Of a DNA stretch of 64,000 bases, positions 1-53,290 are shown in pieces. The first letter of the stretch is position 1. Each line of letters starts with the position of its first letter. The notes below the pieces were generated by a model. The model was not told the DNA's origin, did not search any database, and was given only the letters and a program-made list of their open reading frames with translations. The position numbers and the translations under genes were made by a program. The stretch covers positions 310,001 to 374,000 of the forward strand of contig CAVPKH010000004.1 of the NCBI GenBank assembly GCA_963705635.1, in the 5' to 3' direction. The stretch comes from VRUE01 sp963705635. Its GTDB lineage: Bacteria; Actinomycetota; Thermoleophilia; Solirubrobacterales; 70-9.

Positions 1-18979
<18,979 letters not shown>

Positions 18980-18984
18980 TCCGA

Positions 18985-18993
18985 CCCCCCCTT
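18985..18993 (-). promoter_or_regulatory. Ribosome binding site of G4
   Basis: AAGGGGGGG lies five bases before the ATG at 18979-18977, inside the 32-base gap between G3 and G4. That gap holds no other feature and no terminator-like hairpin. Confidence 0.6.
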
Positions 18994-19011
18994 GCCTCTC
19001 GAATGACTCGC

Positions 19012-22000
19012 TCAGTCCCCTTCAAGCGAACCTACCTGTTTATCGATGAAATCCAAAAGCTCCTGGTCCGACGCCGACTCGAGCCGGTCGATGTCGGCGG
19101 CGAGCTCCTCTGGCCGGCCGCCGCCTTCGAGATCAGCCGCCAGGGCGCGAAGGTGGGTGGCGAAGCTCACCCGGCTGGGATCGCCGGCGGGAATCGACGC
19201 CAGCGCCCGCTCGAGCTGCTCGAGCTCGGCCCCGGCGGCCGCCTTCTCGCTGGGGTCGATCTCCTCGTGCAGGTAGCCGGCCAGGGCGGCCGACGTCGGG
19301 TAGTCGAAGACCAGGGTCGGCGGCAGCCGCAGGCCGCTTGCCAGGCCCAGCCGGTTGCGCACGTCGACCGCGGCGAGCGAGTCGAAGCCAAGGTCTTTGA
19401 AGGCCTTGTCGGGATCGATCGCCTCGGCCGAGCTGTGCCCCAGCGCCGCTGCCACCTCGCCCCGAACCAGGTCGAGCAGGAAGGGCTCGCGCTCCGCCTC
19501 GGGCAGGGCGGCGAGCCTCGCCTCGATCGAGACGGCGGGAGGCTGGCGGTGCGCCGGCGCCGGCGCCAGCCCGCGCAGGATCGCCGGCAGCATCCCGACC
19601 GAGGCCTGGGCACGCAGGCCGGCACGATCGATCGCGGCGGCAAGCACGTCGGGGCGACCGGCGGCGAGCGCCGCCTCGAAGAGGGCGAGGCCGCGCTCGT
19701 CGGTGAGGGCGGATGCCGGAACGGCGCATCCGCGCCAGCTCCGCCTCGCCCAGCTTTGCCGTCATCGCGCTCTCGTGCTCCCACAGGCCCCAGGCGATCG
19801 AGGTCGCCGGCAGGCCCTCGGCGTCGCGGCGCTGGGCGAGGGCGTCGAGGAAGGAGTTGGCGGCGGCGTAGTTGCCCTGCCCCGGCGCGCCGATCACGCC
19901 GGCGGTGGCGGAGAAGAGGACGAAGGCGGAGAGGTCGAGCCCGGCGGTCAGCTCGTGCAGGTGCCAGGCGGCATCGGCCTTGGGGGCGAAGACGCGCTGC
20001 AGGCGCTCGCGGTCGAGCGACTCGATCGTGCCGTCGTCGATCGTGCCGGCGGCGTGGACGACCGCGCCAAGGGGGTGCTCGGACGGGATCGAGGCGAGCA
20101 GCTCCCGCAGCTGAGAACGCTGGGAGACGTCGCAGGCCGCGATCGTCGACCTCGGCGCCGAGGCCGACCAGCTCGGCGACGAGCTCGGCGGCGCCGGGCG
20201 CCCGCTCGCCGCCGCGGCTGACCAGCAGCAGCTGGCGGGCGCCGTGCTCGGCGACCAGGTGGCGGGCGAGGAGGGCGCCGAGGCCGCCGGTGCCGCCGGT
20301 GATCAGGACGTTGTCCTCTCGGGGTCGAAGGCGAGGCTGCCGTCCTCGCCCGTCCCCGCGGAGGGGGCGGCAAGGCGGGTCACCCGTGGCGCCAGCGCCA
20401 CGCCCTCGCGCAGGGCGAGCTGGGGCTCGTCCTCGACGCCGAGGGCCGCGGGCAGGGCTTTGAGCGAGGCGTCGGAGCCGTCGCTGTCGACCAGGGCGAA
20501 GCGGCCGGGATGCTCGGACTGGGCGGAGCGCAGCAGGCCCCAGAGCGCGGCGGCGGCGAGATCGGGTGAGCGTCCCCGCTCGCTGGCGACCGCGCCCTCG
20601 CTGAGCAAGACGAGCCGGGTGCCGGCCAGGTGCTCCGCCTTGAGCCAGCCCTGGACCAGCTCCAGCGCCGCCTCGGCGGCGCCGGCGGCAGCCGCGGCGT
20701 CGTCGTCGCGCGCGGCGCCGGGCTGCAGGCGCCAGAGCGCGACCTCGGGCGGCTCGACCCCGGGCTCGGGGGCGAGGTCCGCTGGGCCTCGAACCTCCTC
20801 GAAGGCAACGGGATCCCCTGGCGACACCTCCCTCCACTCGACCGCCAAGAGCCCCTCGCGACCCTGCTGCGCGGCGCGGAGCTGGGCGGGGTCGACGCTG
20901 CGCATCGCCAGCGTGCCGATGCTGGCGACCGGGGCGCCGTCGCCGTCGGCGAGGAGGAGCGAGACCCCCTCGGCGCAGGGAGCGAGCCTGGCCCGCAGCT
21001 CGCCGGCGCCGGCGCCCTGGATCGAGACGTCGCCCCAGGAGAAGGGCAGCTGCAGCTCGGTCGAGTCGGCGGCGATGGAGAAGCCGACGCCGTGCATGGT
21101 GGCGTCGAGCAGCGCCGGGTGGAGGGCGAAGTGCTCCGCCTGCTCGGCTTGCTCGTCGGGCAGCGAGGCCTCGACGTAGATCTGCTCGTCCTTGCGCCAG
21201 GCGGCGGAGAGGCCCTGAAAGGCGGGGCCGTATTCGAAGCCGAGGTCGTCGAGGCGCTGGTAGAGGGCGTCGACGTCGAGCGGCTCGGCGCCCTCTGGGG
21301 GCCACTGGCCGAGCGGCTCGAGCGCCGCCGGGGCCTCGGCGGCGAGGGCGCCGGCGGCGTTCTGGGCCCACTCGCGATCCTCGCCCGGCTCCCCGCCACC
21401 GTCCTCGGCCCGGGAGTGGATCGCGATCTCGCGCCGGCCCTGATCGTCGGGGCCGGCAACCGATACCCGCAGGGCGACGGCGCCCTGCTCGGGCAGCAGC
21501 AGCGGCGCCTGCAGGGTCAGCTCCTCCACCGCCGGGCAGCCGAGCCGGGCGCCGGCGCGGCAGGGCCAGGTCGAGGAAGGCGGCGCCGGGCAGGAGCACG
21601 GAGCCGGCGACGGCGTGGTCGGCCAGCCAGGGATGGCTGGCGAGGGAGAGGCGGCCGGTGAGGACCAGGCCGCCCGCTGCGCGGGTCCTCGACCGCGGCG
21701 CCGAGCAGCGGGTGCTCGGCGGTCGCTCTGGCCGATCGAGCCCGGGTCGGCGGCCTCGGCCGGGGAGTCGAGCCAGAAGCGCTCGCCGCTGGAAGGCGTA
21801 GGTCGGCAGCGGCACGCGCACGGCTGCCGCGCCGGCGAAGAAGGCGTTCCAGTCGAGCCTGGCGCCCGCGACGTGGGCGCTGGCCAGCGCCGTGGCGAGG
21901 GTCTCGGCCTCGTCGCGGTCGCGGCGCAGGGCGGGGACGAAGGTCGGCGCCGGGTCGGCCTCCTCCGCCTCCAGGCACTCGGCGGCCATCGCGCTCAGCA

Positions 22001-25000
22001 CCGCGTCGGGGCCGATCTCGACGAAGGCGCCGGCGCCGAGCTCGCGCAGGGTCGCGACGGCGTCAGCGAAACGCACCGTCCCGCGCACCTGGGCGACCCA
22101 GTAGGCCGGATCGGTGGCCTGCTCCGGGCTGAGGGTCCCGCCGCTGGCGTTGGAGACGATCGGGATCGTCGGCTCGCCGTAGGCAAGGCCCTTCGCCACC
22201 GCGGCGAAGTCCTCCAGCATCGGCTCCATCAGCGGCGAGTGGAAGGCGTGGGAGACGGCGAGCCGCTTGGTCCTGCGGCCCTGCTCGGCAAGCACCGCCG
22301 CCACCTCCGCCGCCGCCGACTGCTCGCCGGAGAGCACCACCGAGGTCGGCGAGTTGATCGCGGCGATCGACAGCTCCGCCTCCCTGCCGGCGATCGCGCC
22401 GGCCAGCTCGGCCTCCGTGGCCTCGATCGCCACCATCGCCCCGCCCTCGGGCAGGGCGCCCATCAGCCTGCCCCTGGCGGCGACGAGCTTGGCGGCGTCG
22501 GCGAGGGAGAGGACGCCGGCGAGGTGGGCGGCGCTGATCTCCCCGATCGAGTGGCCGGCGAGCAGGTCGGGCTTCAACCCCATGCCCTCCAGCAGCCGGT
22601 ACAGGGCCACCTCGGTGGCGAAGAGGGCCGGCTGGGCGTAGCTGGTGTGGTCGAGCAGCTCCTCGGCTTCGGGGTGGGCGCCGAAGACGATCCCCTCGAG
22701 TGGCTCGGCCAGCTCGGCGTCGAGCAGCTCGCAGGTGGCGGCGAAGGCCTCGGCGTAGGCGGGGTAGGCCCGGTGGAGCCCTTTGCCCATGCCGACCCGC
22801 TGCGAGCCCTGGCCGGTGAAGAGGTAGGCGAGCTTGGCCCCGGGCGCTGCCCTGCCCGTCACGGCGCGCGCCGACCGCGCGCCGCCGGCGAGCGAGCCGA
22901 GCGCCTCGAGCAGCTCCTCGCGCGAACCTCCCAGCGCCACCGCCCGGCGCTCGAAGCTGGTGCGGGTGGCGGTGAGGGAGTAGGCGACGTCAATCGGATC
23001 GAGCCCGGGGCTCCGCTCGAGGCTGGCGGCGAGGCGCTCGGCCTGCGCCCGCAGGGCCGGCTCGCTCTTGGCCGAGATCGCCAGTGGGATCGGGCCGGGC
23101 AGGGAGCGCGACTGCGCGGGGGCCTCCGCCTCCCCGGCGCCGGCCAGCGGCTCGGCGGGCGGCGCTTCCTCGAGGATCAGGTGGGCGTTGGTGCCGCTGA
23201 TGCCGAAGGAGGAGATGCCGGCGCGGCGCGGGCGACCGTTGGGCTGCCAGGGCTCGGCCTCGGTCAGCAGCGCGACCTTGCCCGCCTCCCAGTCGATCTT
23301 CGAGGAGGGCTCGTCGATGTGAAGGGTCCTCGGCAGCGCTCCCTCGCGCATCGCCAGCGCCATCTTGATCACGCCGGCGACGCCCGCCGCCGCCTGGGTG
23401 TGGCCGATATTGGACTTGATCGAGCCGAGCTTCAGCGGCAGCTCGCGATCCTGGCCGTAGGTGGCGAGCAGGGCGCCGGCCTCGATCGGGTCGCCGAGGG
23501 TGGTGCCGGTGCCGTGGGCCTCGACCGCGTCGACCTCCTGGGACGAGACGCCGGCGTTGGCGAGGGCCTGGCGGATCACCCGTTCCTGCGAGGGCCCGTT
23601 GGGCGCGGTGAGGCCGTTGGAGGCGCCGTCCTGGTTGATCGCCGAGCCGCGGATCAAGGCCAGGATCGGATTGCCGTCCCGCTGCGCGTCGGAGAGGCGC
23701 CTCAGGGCGAGGACGCCGGCGCCCTCCGCCCAGCCCATGCCGTCGGCCGCCTCGGCAAAGGCCTTGCTGCGACCGTCGCGAGCGAGCCCGCGCTGGCGCG
23801 AGAACTCGGTGAAGGCCAGCGGCGAGCCGAGCACCGTCACCCCGCCCGCCAGGGCCAGGGTGCACTCGCCGCCGCGCAGCGCCTGCGCAGCCAGGTGGGT
23901 GGCAACCAGGGAGGAGGAGCAGGCGGTGTCGACCGTGATCGCCGGGCCGATCAGGCCGAGCGCGTAGGCGACGCGGCCGGAGACGACGCTGGGCAGGTTG
24001 CCGGTGCTGAGGTAGCCCTCCAGGTCGGGCCTGGCCGTGGTCATGCCGGCGGTGTAGTCCGGCGAGAGCACCCCGGCGAAGACTCCGGCTGGCTCGCCGC
24101 GCAGCGAGGTCGGGTCGATCCCGGCGTCCTCCAGCGCCTCCCAGGCCGTTTCCAGCAGCAGCCGCTGCTGGGGGTCCATCGCCAGCGCCTCGCGCGGGGC
24201 GATGCCGAAGAACTCGGCGTCGAAGTCGGCCGGCCCTGTCGAGGAAGCCACCGACCCTGACGTAGGACGTGCCCGGCCGCTCGGGGTCGGGGTCGTAGAT
24301 GCGCTCGAGGTCCCAGCCGCGGTCGGCGGGGAAGTCGACGATGCCGTCGCGGCCCTCGGCCAGCAGGCGCCAGAGGCCCTGCGGCGAGTCGGCGGCGCCC
24401 GGGAAGCGACAGCTCATGCCGACGATCGCGATCGGCTCCTCGCTGGCGACCGCCCTGACCGCGATCGCCGCGCTCTGCGCCTGGCCTTCGGCCTGCTCGC
24501 GCAGGAACTCTGCCAGCGCCGCCGCCGAGTGGGTGGTCGAAGACCGCCGTGGTCGCCAGGCGCAGGCCGGTGATCGCATTGAGGCGGTTGCGCAGCTCGA
24601 CCGCAGCGAGCGAGTCGAAGCCGAGGTCCTTGAAGGCGCGGTCGGGGTCGATCTCGGCGGGGGAATCGTGGCCCAGCACCGCGGCGACCTCGGACCTGAC
24701 CAGGTCGAGGACGAGGGCGGCGCGCGCCGTCCTCGGGCGCGCCGGCGAGCCGCGTCGCCAGCGAGGAGCCGGCGGAGCGGCGGCGCGCCGGCGCGCACCA
24801 GCCCGCGCAGGATCGGCGGCAGCATGCCGGCGGAGGCCCGGGCGCGCAGGCCGGCGCGATCGAGGCCGAGGGCCGCCACGTCCGCTCGCCCGGCGGCGAG
24901 CGCCTGATCGAAGAGGGCGAGGCCACGCTCGTCGGCGAGGGCGGCGATGCCGGCGCGCCGCATCCGCGCCGACTCCGCCTCGCCGATGCTTGGCGGTCAT

Positions 25001-28000
25001 CGCGCTCTCCCGCTCCCACAGGCCCCAGGCGATCGAGGTCGCGGCCAGGCCCTCGGCTTCGCGGCGCCGGGCGAGCGCGTCGAGGAAGGAGTTGGCGGCG
25101 GCGTAGTTGCCCTGGCCGGGGTGAGCCGAGGGTGCCGGCGGCGGAGGAGAAGAGGACGAAGGCGGAGAGGTCGAGCCCGGCGGTCAGCTCGTGCAGGTGC
25201 CAGGCGGCGTTGGCCTTGGGGGCGAAGACGCGCTCGAGCTGCTCGGGCTGCAGCGACTCGATCGTGGCGTCGTCGAGCGCGCCGGCGGCATGGATCACCG
25301 CGCCCAGCGGCCGCTCGGCGGGGATCGAGGCCAGCAGCGCCTGCAGCTGCGAGCGCTCGGAGACGTCGCAGGCGGCGATCGTCACCTCGGCGCCGAGCTC
25401 TTCCAGCTCCGTCCGCAGCTCGGTCGCTCCCACCGCCCCCTCGCCGCTGCGACTGACCAGGAGCAGGTGGCGGGCGCCGTGCTCGGAGGCGAGGTGGCGG
25501 GCGACGAGGGCGCCGAGCCCGCCGGTGGCGCCGGTGATGAGGACGGTCTTGTCGGGGTCGAGGGCGCGCCCGCCCTGCCCGTCTTCCGGCCTGGGCGGAG
25601 CGCTGAGGCGGGCCAGCCGCGGCGCCAGCGCCACACCCTCGCGCAGGGCGAGCTGGGGCTCCTCGGAGAGGGCGAGGGCGGCGCCGATCGCCCCCTCGGA
25701 GGCCTCGGAGCCGTCGCTGTCGATCAGGGCGAAGCGACCGGGGTGCTCGGTCTGGGCCGAGCGGGCAAGCCCCCACAGCGCTGCGATGGCGAGGTCCGGT
25801 GAGTCGCGCCGGCCCGGCGGCGATCGCCCCTTCCGTGAGCAGGACGAGGCGGGTGCCGGCAAGGCGCTCCTGCGCCAGCCACGCCTGGATCAGCCCCAGG
25901 GCTCCCTCGGCTGCCGCCTCGCGGCGCCGGCGGGCTCCCCCTCCCCCGCCTGGGGCTCGAAAGCGCCAGAGCGCGACCTCGGGAAGCTCGGCGCCCTCCG
26001 CCGGGGCGAGGAAGCTGGAGCCTCCACCTCCTCGAAGGAAACGGGGTCGCCGAGGCCCACCTCCGTCCACTCGATGCCGAGCAGGCCGTCCCTGCCCTGT
26101 GCCGCAGCGCCGAGCTGGGCAGGATCGGCGGCGCGCATGGTGAGCGCGTCGGCAGAGGCGATCGGCATCCCTTGCCCGTCGGCGAGGGCGATGGCGTAGC
26201 CGTCCTTGCCCCGGGTGAGCCTGACCCTCAGCTCGACGGCGCCAGCGCCCTGGAGATCGAGGCCACTCCAGGCAAAGGGAAGCTGCAGCTGCTCGGCCGG
26301 GCCGGGCTCGAAGAGGGCGATCGCGTGCAGCGCCGCGTCGAGCAGGGCCGGGTGGATCGCGTAGCGACCCGCCTCCTGGCGCTGGGCCTCGCCCAGGGTG
26401 ACCTCGGCGTAGATCTGCTCGCCATCGCCCCAGGCGGCGCCCAGTCCCTGGAAGGTCGGGTCCGTATTGCAGGCCGATGTCATCGAGGCGCTCGTAGAGG
26501 TCATCGACGTCCAGCGGCTCGGCCCCGGCGGGTGGCCACTGGGTGAGGGACTCGGGTGGGGTCGGGGCCTCGGCGCCCAGGGCTCCGCTCGCGTGGCGGG
26601 TCCACTCGGGCTCCTGCGTCCCCTCGGGGCGGGAGTGGATCGCAATCTGGCGCCGGCCCTGCTCGTCGGGGCTTGCCAGGGTGAGCTGCAGGGCGACGGC
26701 GCCCTGCTCTGGGAGGACCAGGGGCGCCTCGATCGTCAGCTCCTCGATCACCCCTGCCTCAACCCGCTCGGCCGCGCAAAGCGCCAGCTCGACGAAGGCG
26801 GTGGCGGGGAAGACGGCGGCGTCGGCGATCGTGTAGTCGCCCAGCCAGGCGTGGCTTTGCAGCGAGATCCGCCCGGTCAGGGTGAGGCCCTCGCCGCCGG
26901 GGTCTTCGATCACCGCGCCCAGCAGTGGGTGATCGGGGTCGCCCTGGCCGATCGCCGTCGCATCGGCTGCGCCGGTGGCGGCGCTGAGCCAGTAGCGCTT
27001 GCGCTGGAAGGGGTAGGTGGGCAGGGCGACGCGCTTTGCCCCGGTGCCCTTGAAGAAGGCCTCCCAGTCGACCTTGACCCCGGCTGCGTGGGCCTGGGCG
27101 AGGGAGAGGGCGAAGCGCTCGGGGCCGCCCTGGTCGCGGCGCAGGGTGCCGATCACCATGGCTCCCTCGGCCTCGGGGGCGGCCTCGGTCGTCTCCTCGG
27201 CGCCAAAGCTCAGCACCGGGTGGGGGCCGACCTCGATGAAGGCCCGGCGCCCTTGCGCCAACAGGGAGCCGAGCACGGGCTCAAAGAGGACGGTCTGGCG
27301 CAGGTTGCGGTACCAGTACTCGGGACCGAGCTCTTCGGTGTCGATCGCCTCGCCGGTGACCGTGGAGTGGAAGGGGATCGTTGCGCTCTGGGGCTCGATC
27401 GGGGCGAAGGCCTCCCCCAGCTCCTCTCGCAGCTGGTCGATCTGGGCCGAGTGGGCGGCGTAGTCGACGGCGATCCTCTGGGCGCGGACGCCGTCTCTCT
27501 CACAGGCGGCGAGGATCTCCCCCAGGGCCTCGGGCTCGCCGGAGAGGACCTGGGAGGCGGGGCCATTGATCGCCGCCAGGGAGACCCGGTCTCCGTAGGG
27601 CTCCAGGAGCTCTTTGGCCTCCGTGACTGGCAGGGAGACCGAGAGCATGCCGCCCAGCCCGGCGAGCTTGGTCATCGCCTTGGCGCGCAGGGCGATCACC
27701 CTGGCTGCGTCTTGGAGCGATAGCGCTCCGCAGACGTGGGCGGCGGCGATCTCCCCCTGGGAGTGGCCGAGCACCGCTGCGGGCTGCACTCCCAGCTGGC
27801 GCCAAAGGCCGGCGAGGGAGACCATCACCGCGAAGAGGGCGGGCTGGACGACGTCGAGGCGATCAAGCCAGCTGCCCTGCTCTTCGCGCAAGACCTCCTG
27901 TAGGGACCACTCGACGTGGGGGGCGAGTGCCTGCTCGCACTGCTCGATGTGGCGGGCGAAGCTTGGTGAGGAATCGAGCAGCCCCAGGGCCATCTGGGCG

Positions 28001-29774
28001 TGCTGGGCGCCCTGGCCGGCGAAGAGGAAGACGGGGCGCTGCTCGGCCTTTGCCCTGCCCTTCCGCAGGGCCGGGTGATCGGCGCCCTCAGAGAGGGAGG
28101 TCGAGGACCGCGAGCAGCTGCTCGCGGTCCTCGCCGAGGGCTGACTGCCCTGTGCTCGAAGGCGCTGCGGGTGGTGGCGAGGGAGTAGGCGACATCCAGG
28201 GGCTCCAGCTGGGGGTCGGCCCGCAGCTGGGCGGCGAGGCGCCCTGCGGCCTCTTGCAGGGCCGGCTCGGTCTTGGCCGAGAGGGCGAGGGGGGTCGGGC
28301 CGGGGAGGGGTGTGGAGCCCCCAGTCCGCAGGGAGGAAGGATCGGGGCTCGCATCCAGGCCTTCCCCCTCCTCACCTGCCCTCGTCTCCAGCGCTGGCGC
28401 CTGCTCCAAGATCACATGCGCGTTGGTGCCACTGATGCCGAAGGAGGAGACCGCTCGGCGCGCCGTGGTCGCATCGCTCGCCTCCCAGGGCTCCGCCTCT
28501 GTCAGCAGCTCGACCCTGCCCGCCCCCCAGTCGACGTTGGAGGAGGGAGCGTCGACGTGCAGGGTCTTTGGCAAGACGCCTTCGCGCATCGCCATCACCG
28601 TCTTGATCACCCCAGCCACCCCAGCCGCGGCCTGGGTGTGGCCGATGTTGGACTTGATCGAGCCCAGCTTCAGCGGCCGCTGCGCGATCCTGGCCGTAGG
28701 TGGCGAGCAGGGCGCCGGCCTCGATCGGGTCGCCCAGCGTCGTCGCCGTGCCGTGGGCCTCGACCGCGTCGACGTCGGCGGGCTGCAGACCGGCGTTGGC
28801 CAGGGCCTGGCGGATCACCCGCTCCTGCGAGGGGCCGTTGGGGGCGGTGAGGCCGTTGGAGGCGCCGTCCTGGTTGACCGCGGAGCCGCGGATCGTCGCC
28901 AGGACCGGGTGGCCGTTGCGCTCGGCGTCGGAGAGGCGCTCGAGCACGAGCATGCCGACGCCCTCGGAGAAGCCGGTGCCGTCCGCCGCCTCGGCGAAGG
29001 ACTTACAGCGGCCGTCGGGCGCGAGGCCGCGCTGGCGCGAGAACTCGATGAAGAGGCCGGGGGTCGAGAGCACCGTCACCCCTCCCGCCAGCGCCAGCGT
29101 GCACTCGCCGCCGCGCAGCGCCTGCGTCGCGAGGTGCATCGCCACCAGCGAGGAGGAGCAGGCGGTGTCGACGGTCATCGCCGGGCCCTCGAGGCCGAGC
29201 GTGTAGGCGATGCGGCCGGAGGCGATGCTGGCCGAGGCGCCGGTGCCCACGTGCCCTTCCAGCTCGGCGACCGATGCCGAGACCCCACCGTAATCGTGGT
29301 ACATCACCCCGGCGAAGACCCCGGAGGGTTGCCCGCGCAGCGAGACCGGGTCGATCCCGGCGCGCTCGAGAGCCTCCCAGCTCGCTTCCAGCAGCAGCCG
29401 CTGCTGGGGGTCCATCGCCAGCGCCTCGCGCGGGGCTGATGCCGAAGAACTCGGCGTCGAAGTCGGCCTGGACCCTCGAGGAGGCCGCCCCGGCGCGAGT
29501 AGGAGGTGCCGGGGTTGTCGGGGTCGGGGTCGTAGAGGCGCTCGAGGTCCCAGCCACGGTCGGCGGGGAACTCGCCGATGCCGTCGCGGCCCTCGGCCAC
29601 GAGCGCCCAGAGCTGCTCGGGGCTGCTCGACGCCGCCGGGGTAGCGGCAGGCCATGCCGAAGATCGCGATCGGCTCGCTGGCCCCGGCGAGCAGGCGCCG
29701 GTTCTCCTTGTGGAGGAGATCGCGTTCCTTCAGCGTCGTGCGCAGGGCGTCGACGACCTCTTGTTCGCGCTCGC

Positions 29775-29778
<4 letters not shown>
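19012..29778 (-). CDS. Modular type I PKS subunit G3 (modules M7 and M8), frame interrupted by indels
   Basis: This two-module PKS subunit is about 3.6 thousand residues long. It begins with the docking helix MSEREQEVVDALRTTLKERD, followed by KS-AT-DH-KR-ACP (M7) and KS-AT-DH-KR-ACP (M8). It ends in a C-terminal docking region (ELLDFIDKQVGSLEGD) with a TGA stop at 19014-19012. The start at 29778 is placed by the docking helix and by an ATGA overlap with G2, the same arrangement as G4/G5. About twenty apparent one-base indels break the frame, for example near 29635, 29437, 26462, 25127, 24985, 24235, 20313 and 19715. Two catalytic substitutions, unrelated to the indels, stand out: the M7 dehydratase has Tyr for His, and the M8 ketoreductase has Ala for the catalytic Ser. 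Confidence 0.87.
19015..19255 (-). other. C-terminal docking region of G3 (type A)
   Basis: The tail contains LEQLERALASIPAGD and ends DKQVGSLEGD, like the tail of G1. It should pair with the MADEQQLRSYLKR N-terminus of G4. Confidence 0.75.
19255..24440 (-). other. PKS module M8: KS-AT-DH-KR(Ser to Ala)-ACP
   Basis: KS at about 23163-24440 has EPIAIVGM, DTACSSS and EAHGTGT. AT at about 21768-22835 is malonyl type (GHSIGE, SHAFHSPLMEPM) but is not one of the repeated malonyl ATs. DH at about 20880-21720 has HAVAGSVLLPG and the Asp of HPALLDATMH. KR at about 19770-20325 has LITGGTGGLGA and IDD, with FSATAG where the other KRs have FSS, so the catalytic Ser is Ala; YAAAN is intact. ACP at about 19260-19450 has GFDSL near 19376-19390, in an unusual AAVDVRNRL context. 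The predicted outcome is a trans double bond if the KR works, or a retained keto group if it does not. Confidence 0.86.
24985..28300 (-). repeat. AT-DH-KR block duplicated between M7 and M6 (M7 copy)
   Basis: The AT, DH and KR of M7 and M6 share long stretches in the same order, such as AAERVEAGVIEEL in the DH and LITGATGGLGAL in the KR. The partner lies at about 30540-33880. The KS domains are less alike, so the duplicated unit seems to be the AT-to-KR part. Confidence 0.7.
26985..28300 (-). repeat. Branched-extender AT repeat, copy in M7
   Basis: This copy of the YAAH-type AT repeat is open in one frame across the AT. Similarity with M6 continues past the AT into the DH and KR. Confidence 0.85.
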
Positions 29779-53031
<23,253 letters not shown>

Positions 53032-53036
53032 CTCCG

Positions 53037-53043
53037 CCCCTTC
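53037..53043 (-). promoter_or_regulatory. Ribosome binding site deciding the G2 start
   Basis: GAAGGGG lies five bases before ATG at 53031-53029. An in-frame ATG at 53049 has no comparable site, and the docking peptide of this class normally starts with a short MTNEAKL-type sequence. The downstream ATG is therefore preferred. Confidence 0.6.
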
Positions 53044-53053
53044 GGCCATCGCC

Positions 53054-53290
53054 TCAGACCCGTCCCAGTTTCCGGTCGAGCAGGTCGAACATCTCCTCGT
53101 CGCTGGCATCGGCGAGATCCTCGCCACGCTCACTGTCGATGCCGGCCAGCAGCTCGCGCAAGCGCGCCACCGCGTCCTCACGCTGATCGGCCGACTCGAT
53201 CCCGGCCAGAACCGACTCCAGCCGATCGAATTCGGACGCGAGCGCCCCGGCCCCAGCCCCGGACTGGGCCTCGCCGAGCCCGATCGAGAC
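53054..53290 (-). other. C-terminal docking region of G1 (type A)
   Basis: This is an acidic helical tail after the last ACP, ending DEEMFDLLDRKLGRV. The same type ends G3 (ASDQELLDFIDKQV). It should pair with the MTNEAKLRDYLKR-type N-terminus of G2. Confidence 0.75.

Larger units (their letters stand above)
24490..29680 (-). other. PKS module M7: KS-AT-DH(inactive?)-KR-ACP
   Basis: KS at about 28397-29680 has EPIAIFGM, DTACSSS and EAHGTAT; the usual HGTGT has Ala for the second Gly but keeps its His. AT at about 26988-28035 is open over its length with GHSQGE and VDYAAHSAQ (methylmalonyl-like). DH at about 26130-26945 reads GDYTIADAAVFPA where its sister in M6 reads ADHAVAE, so the catalytic His is a Tyr (codon TAC, near 26835). 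The second motif HPALLDAALH is intact. KR at about 25015-25560 has LITGATGGLGA and ALDD. ACP at about 24500-24700 has GFDSL at about 24609-24623. The predicted outcome is a branched unit bearing a hydroxyl. Confidence 0.85.

Noticed and set aside
18980..19011. Terminator or promoter between G3 and G4
   Set aside because: There are 32 bases with no inverted repeat and a clear ribosome binding site.
53032..53053. Promoter or terminator between G1 and G2
   Set aside because: The gap is only 22 bases and is filled by the ribosome binding site.
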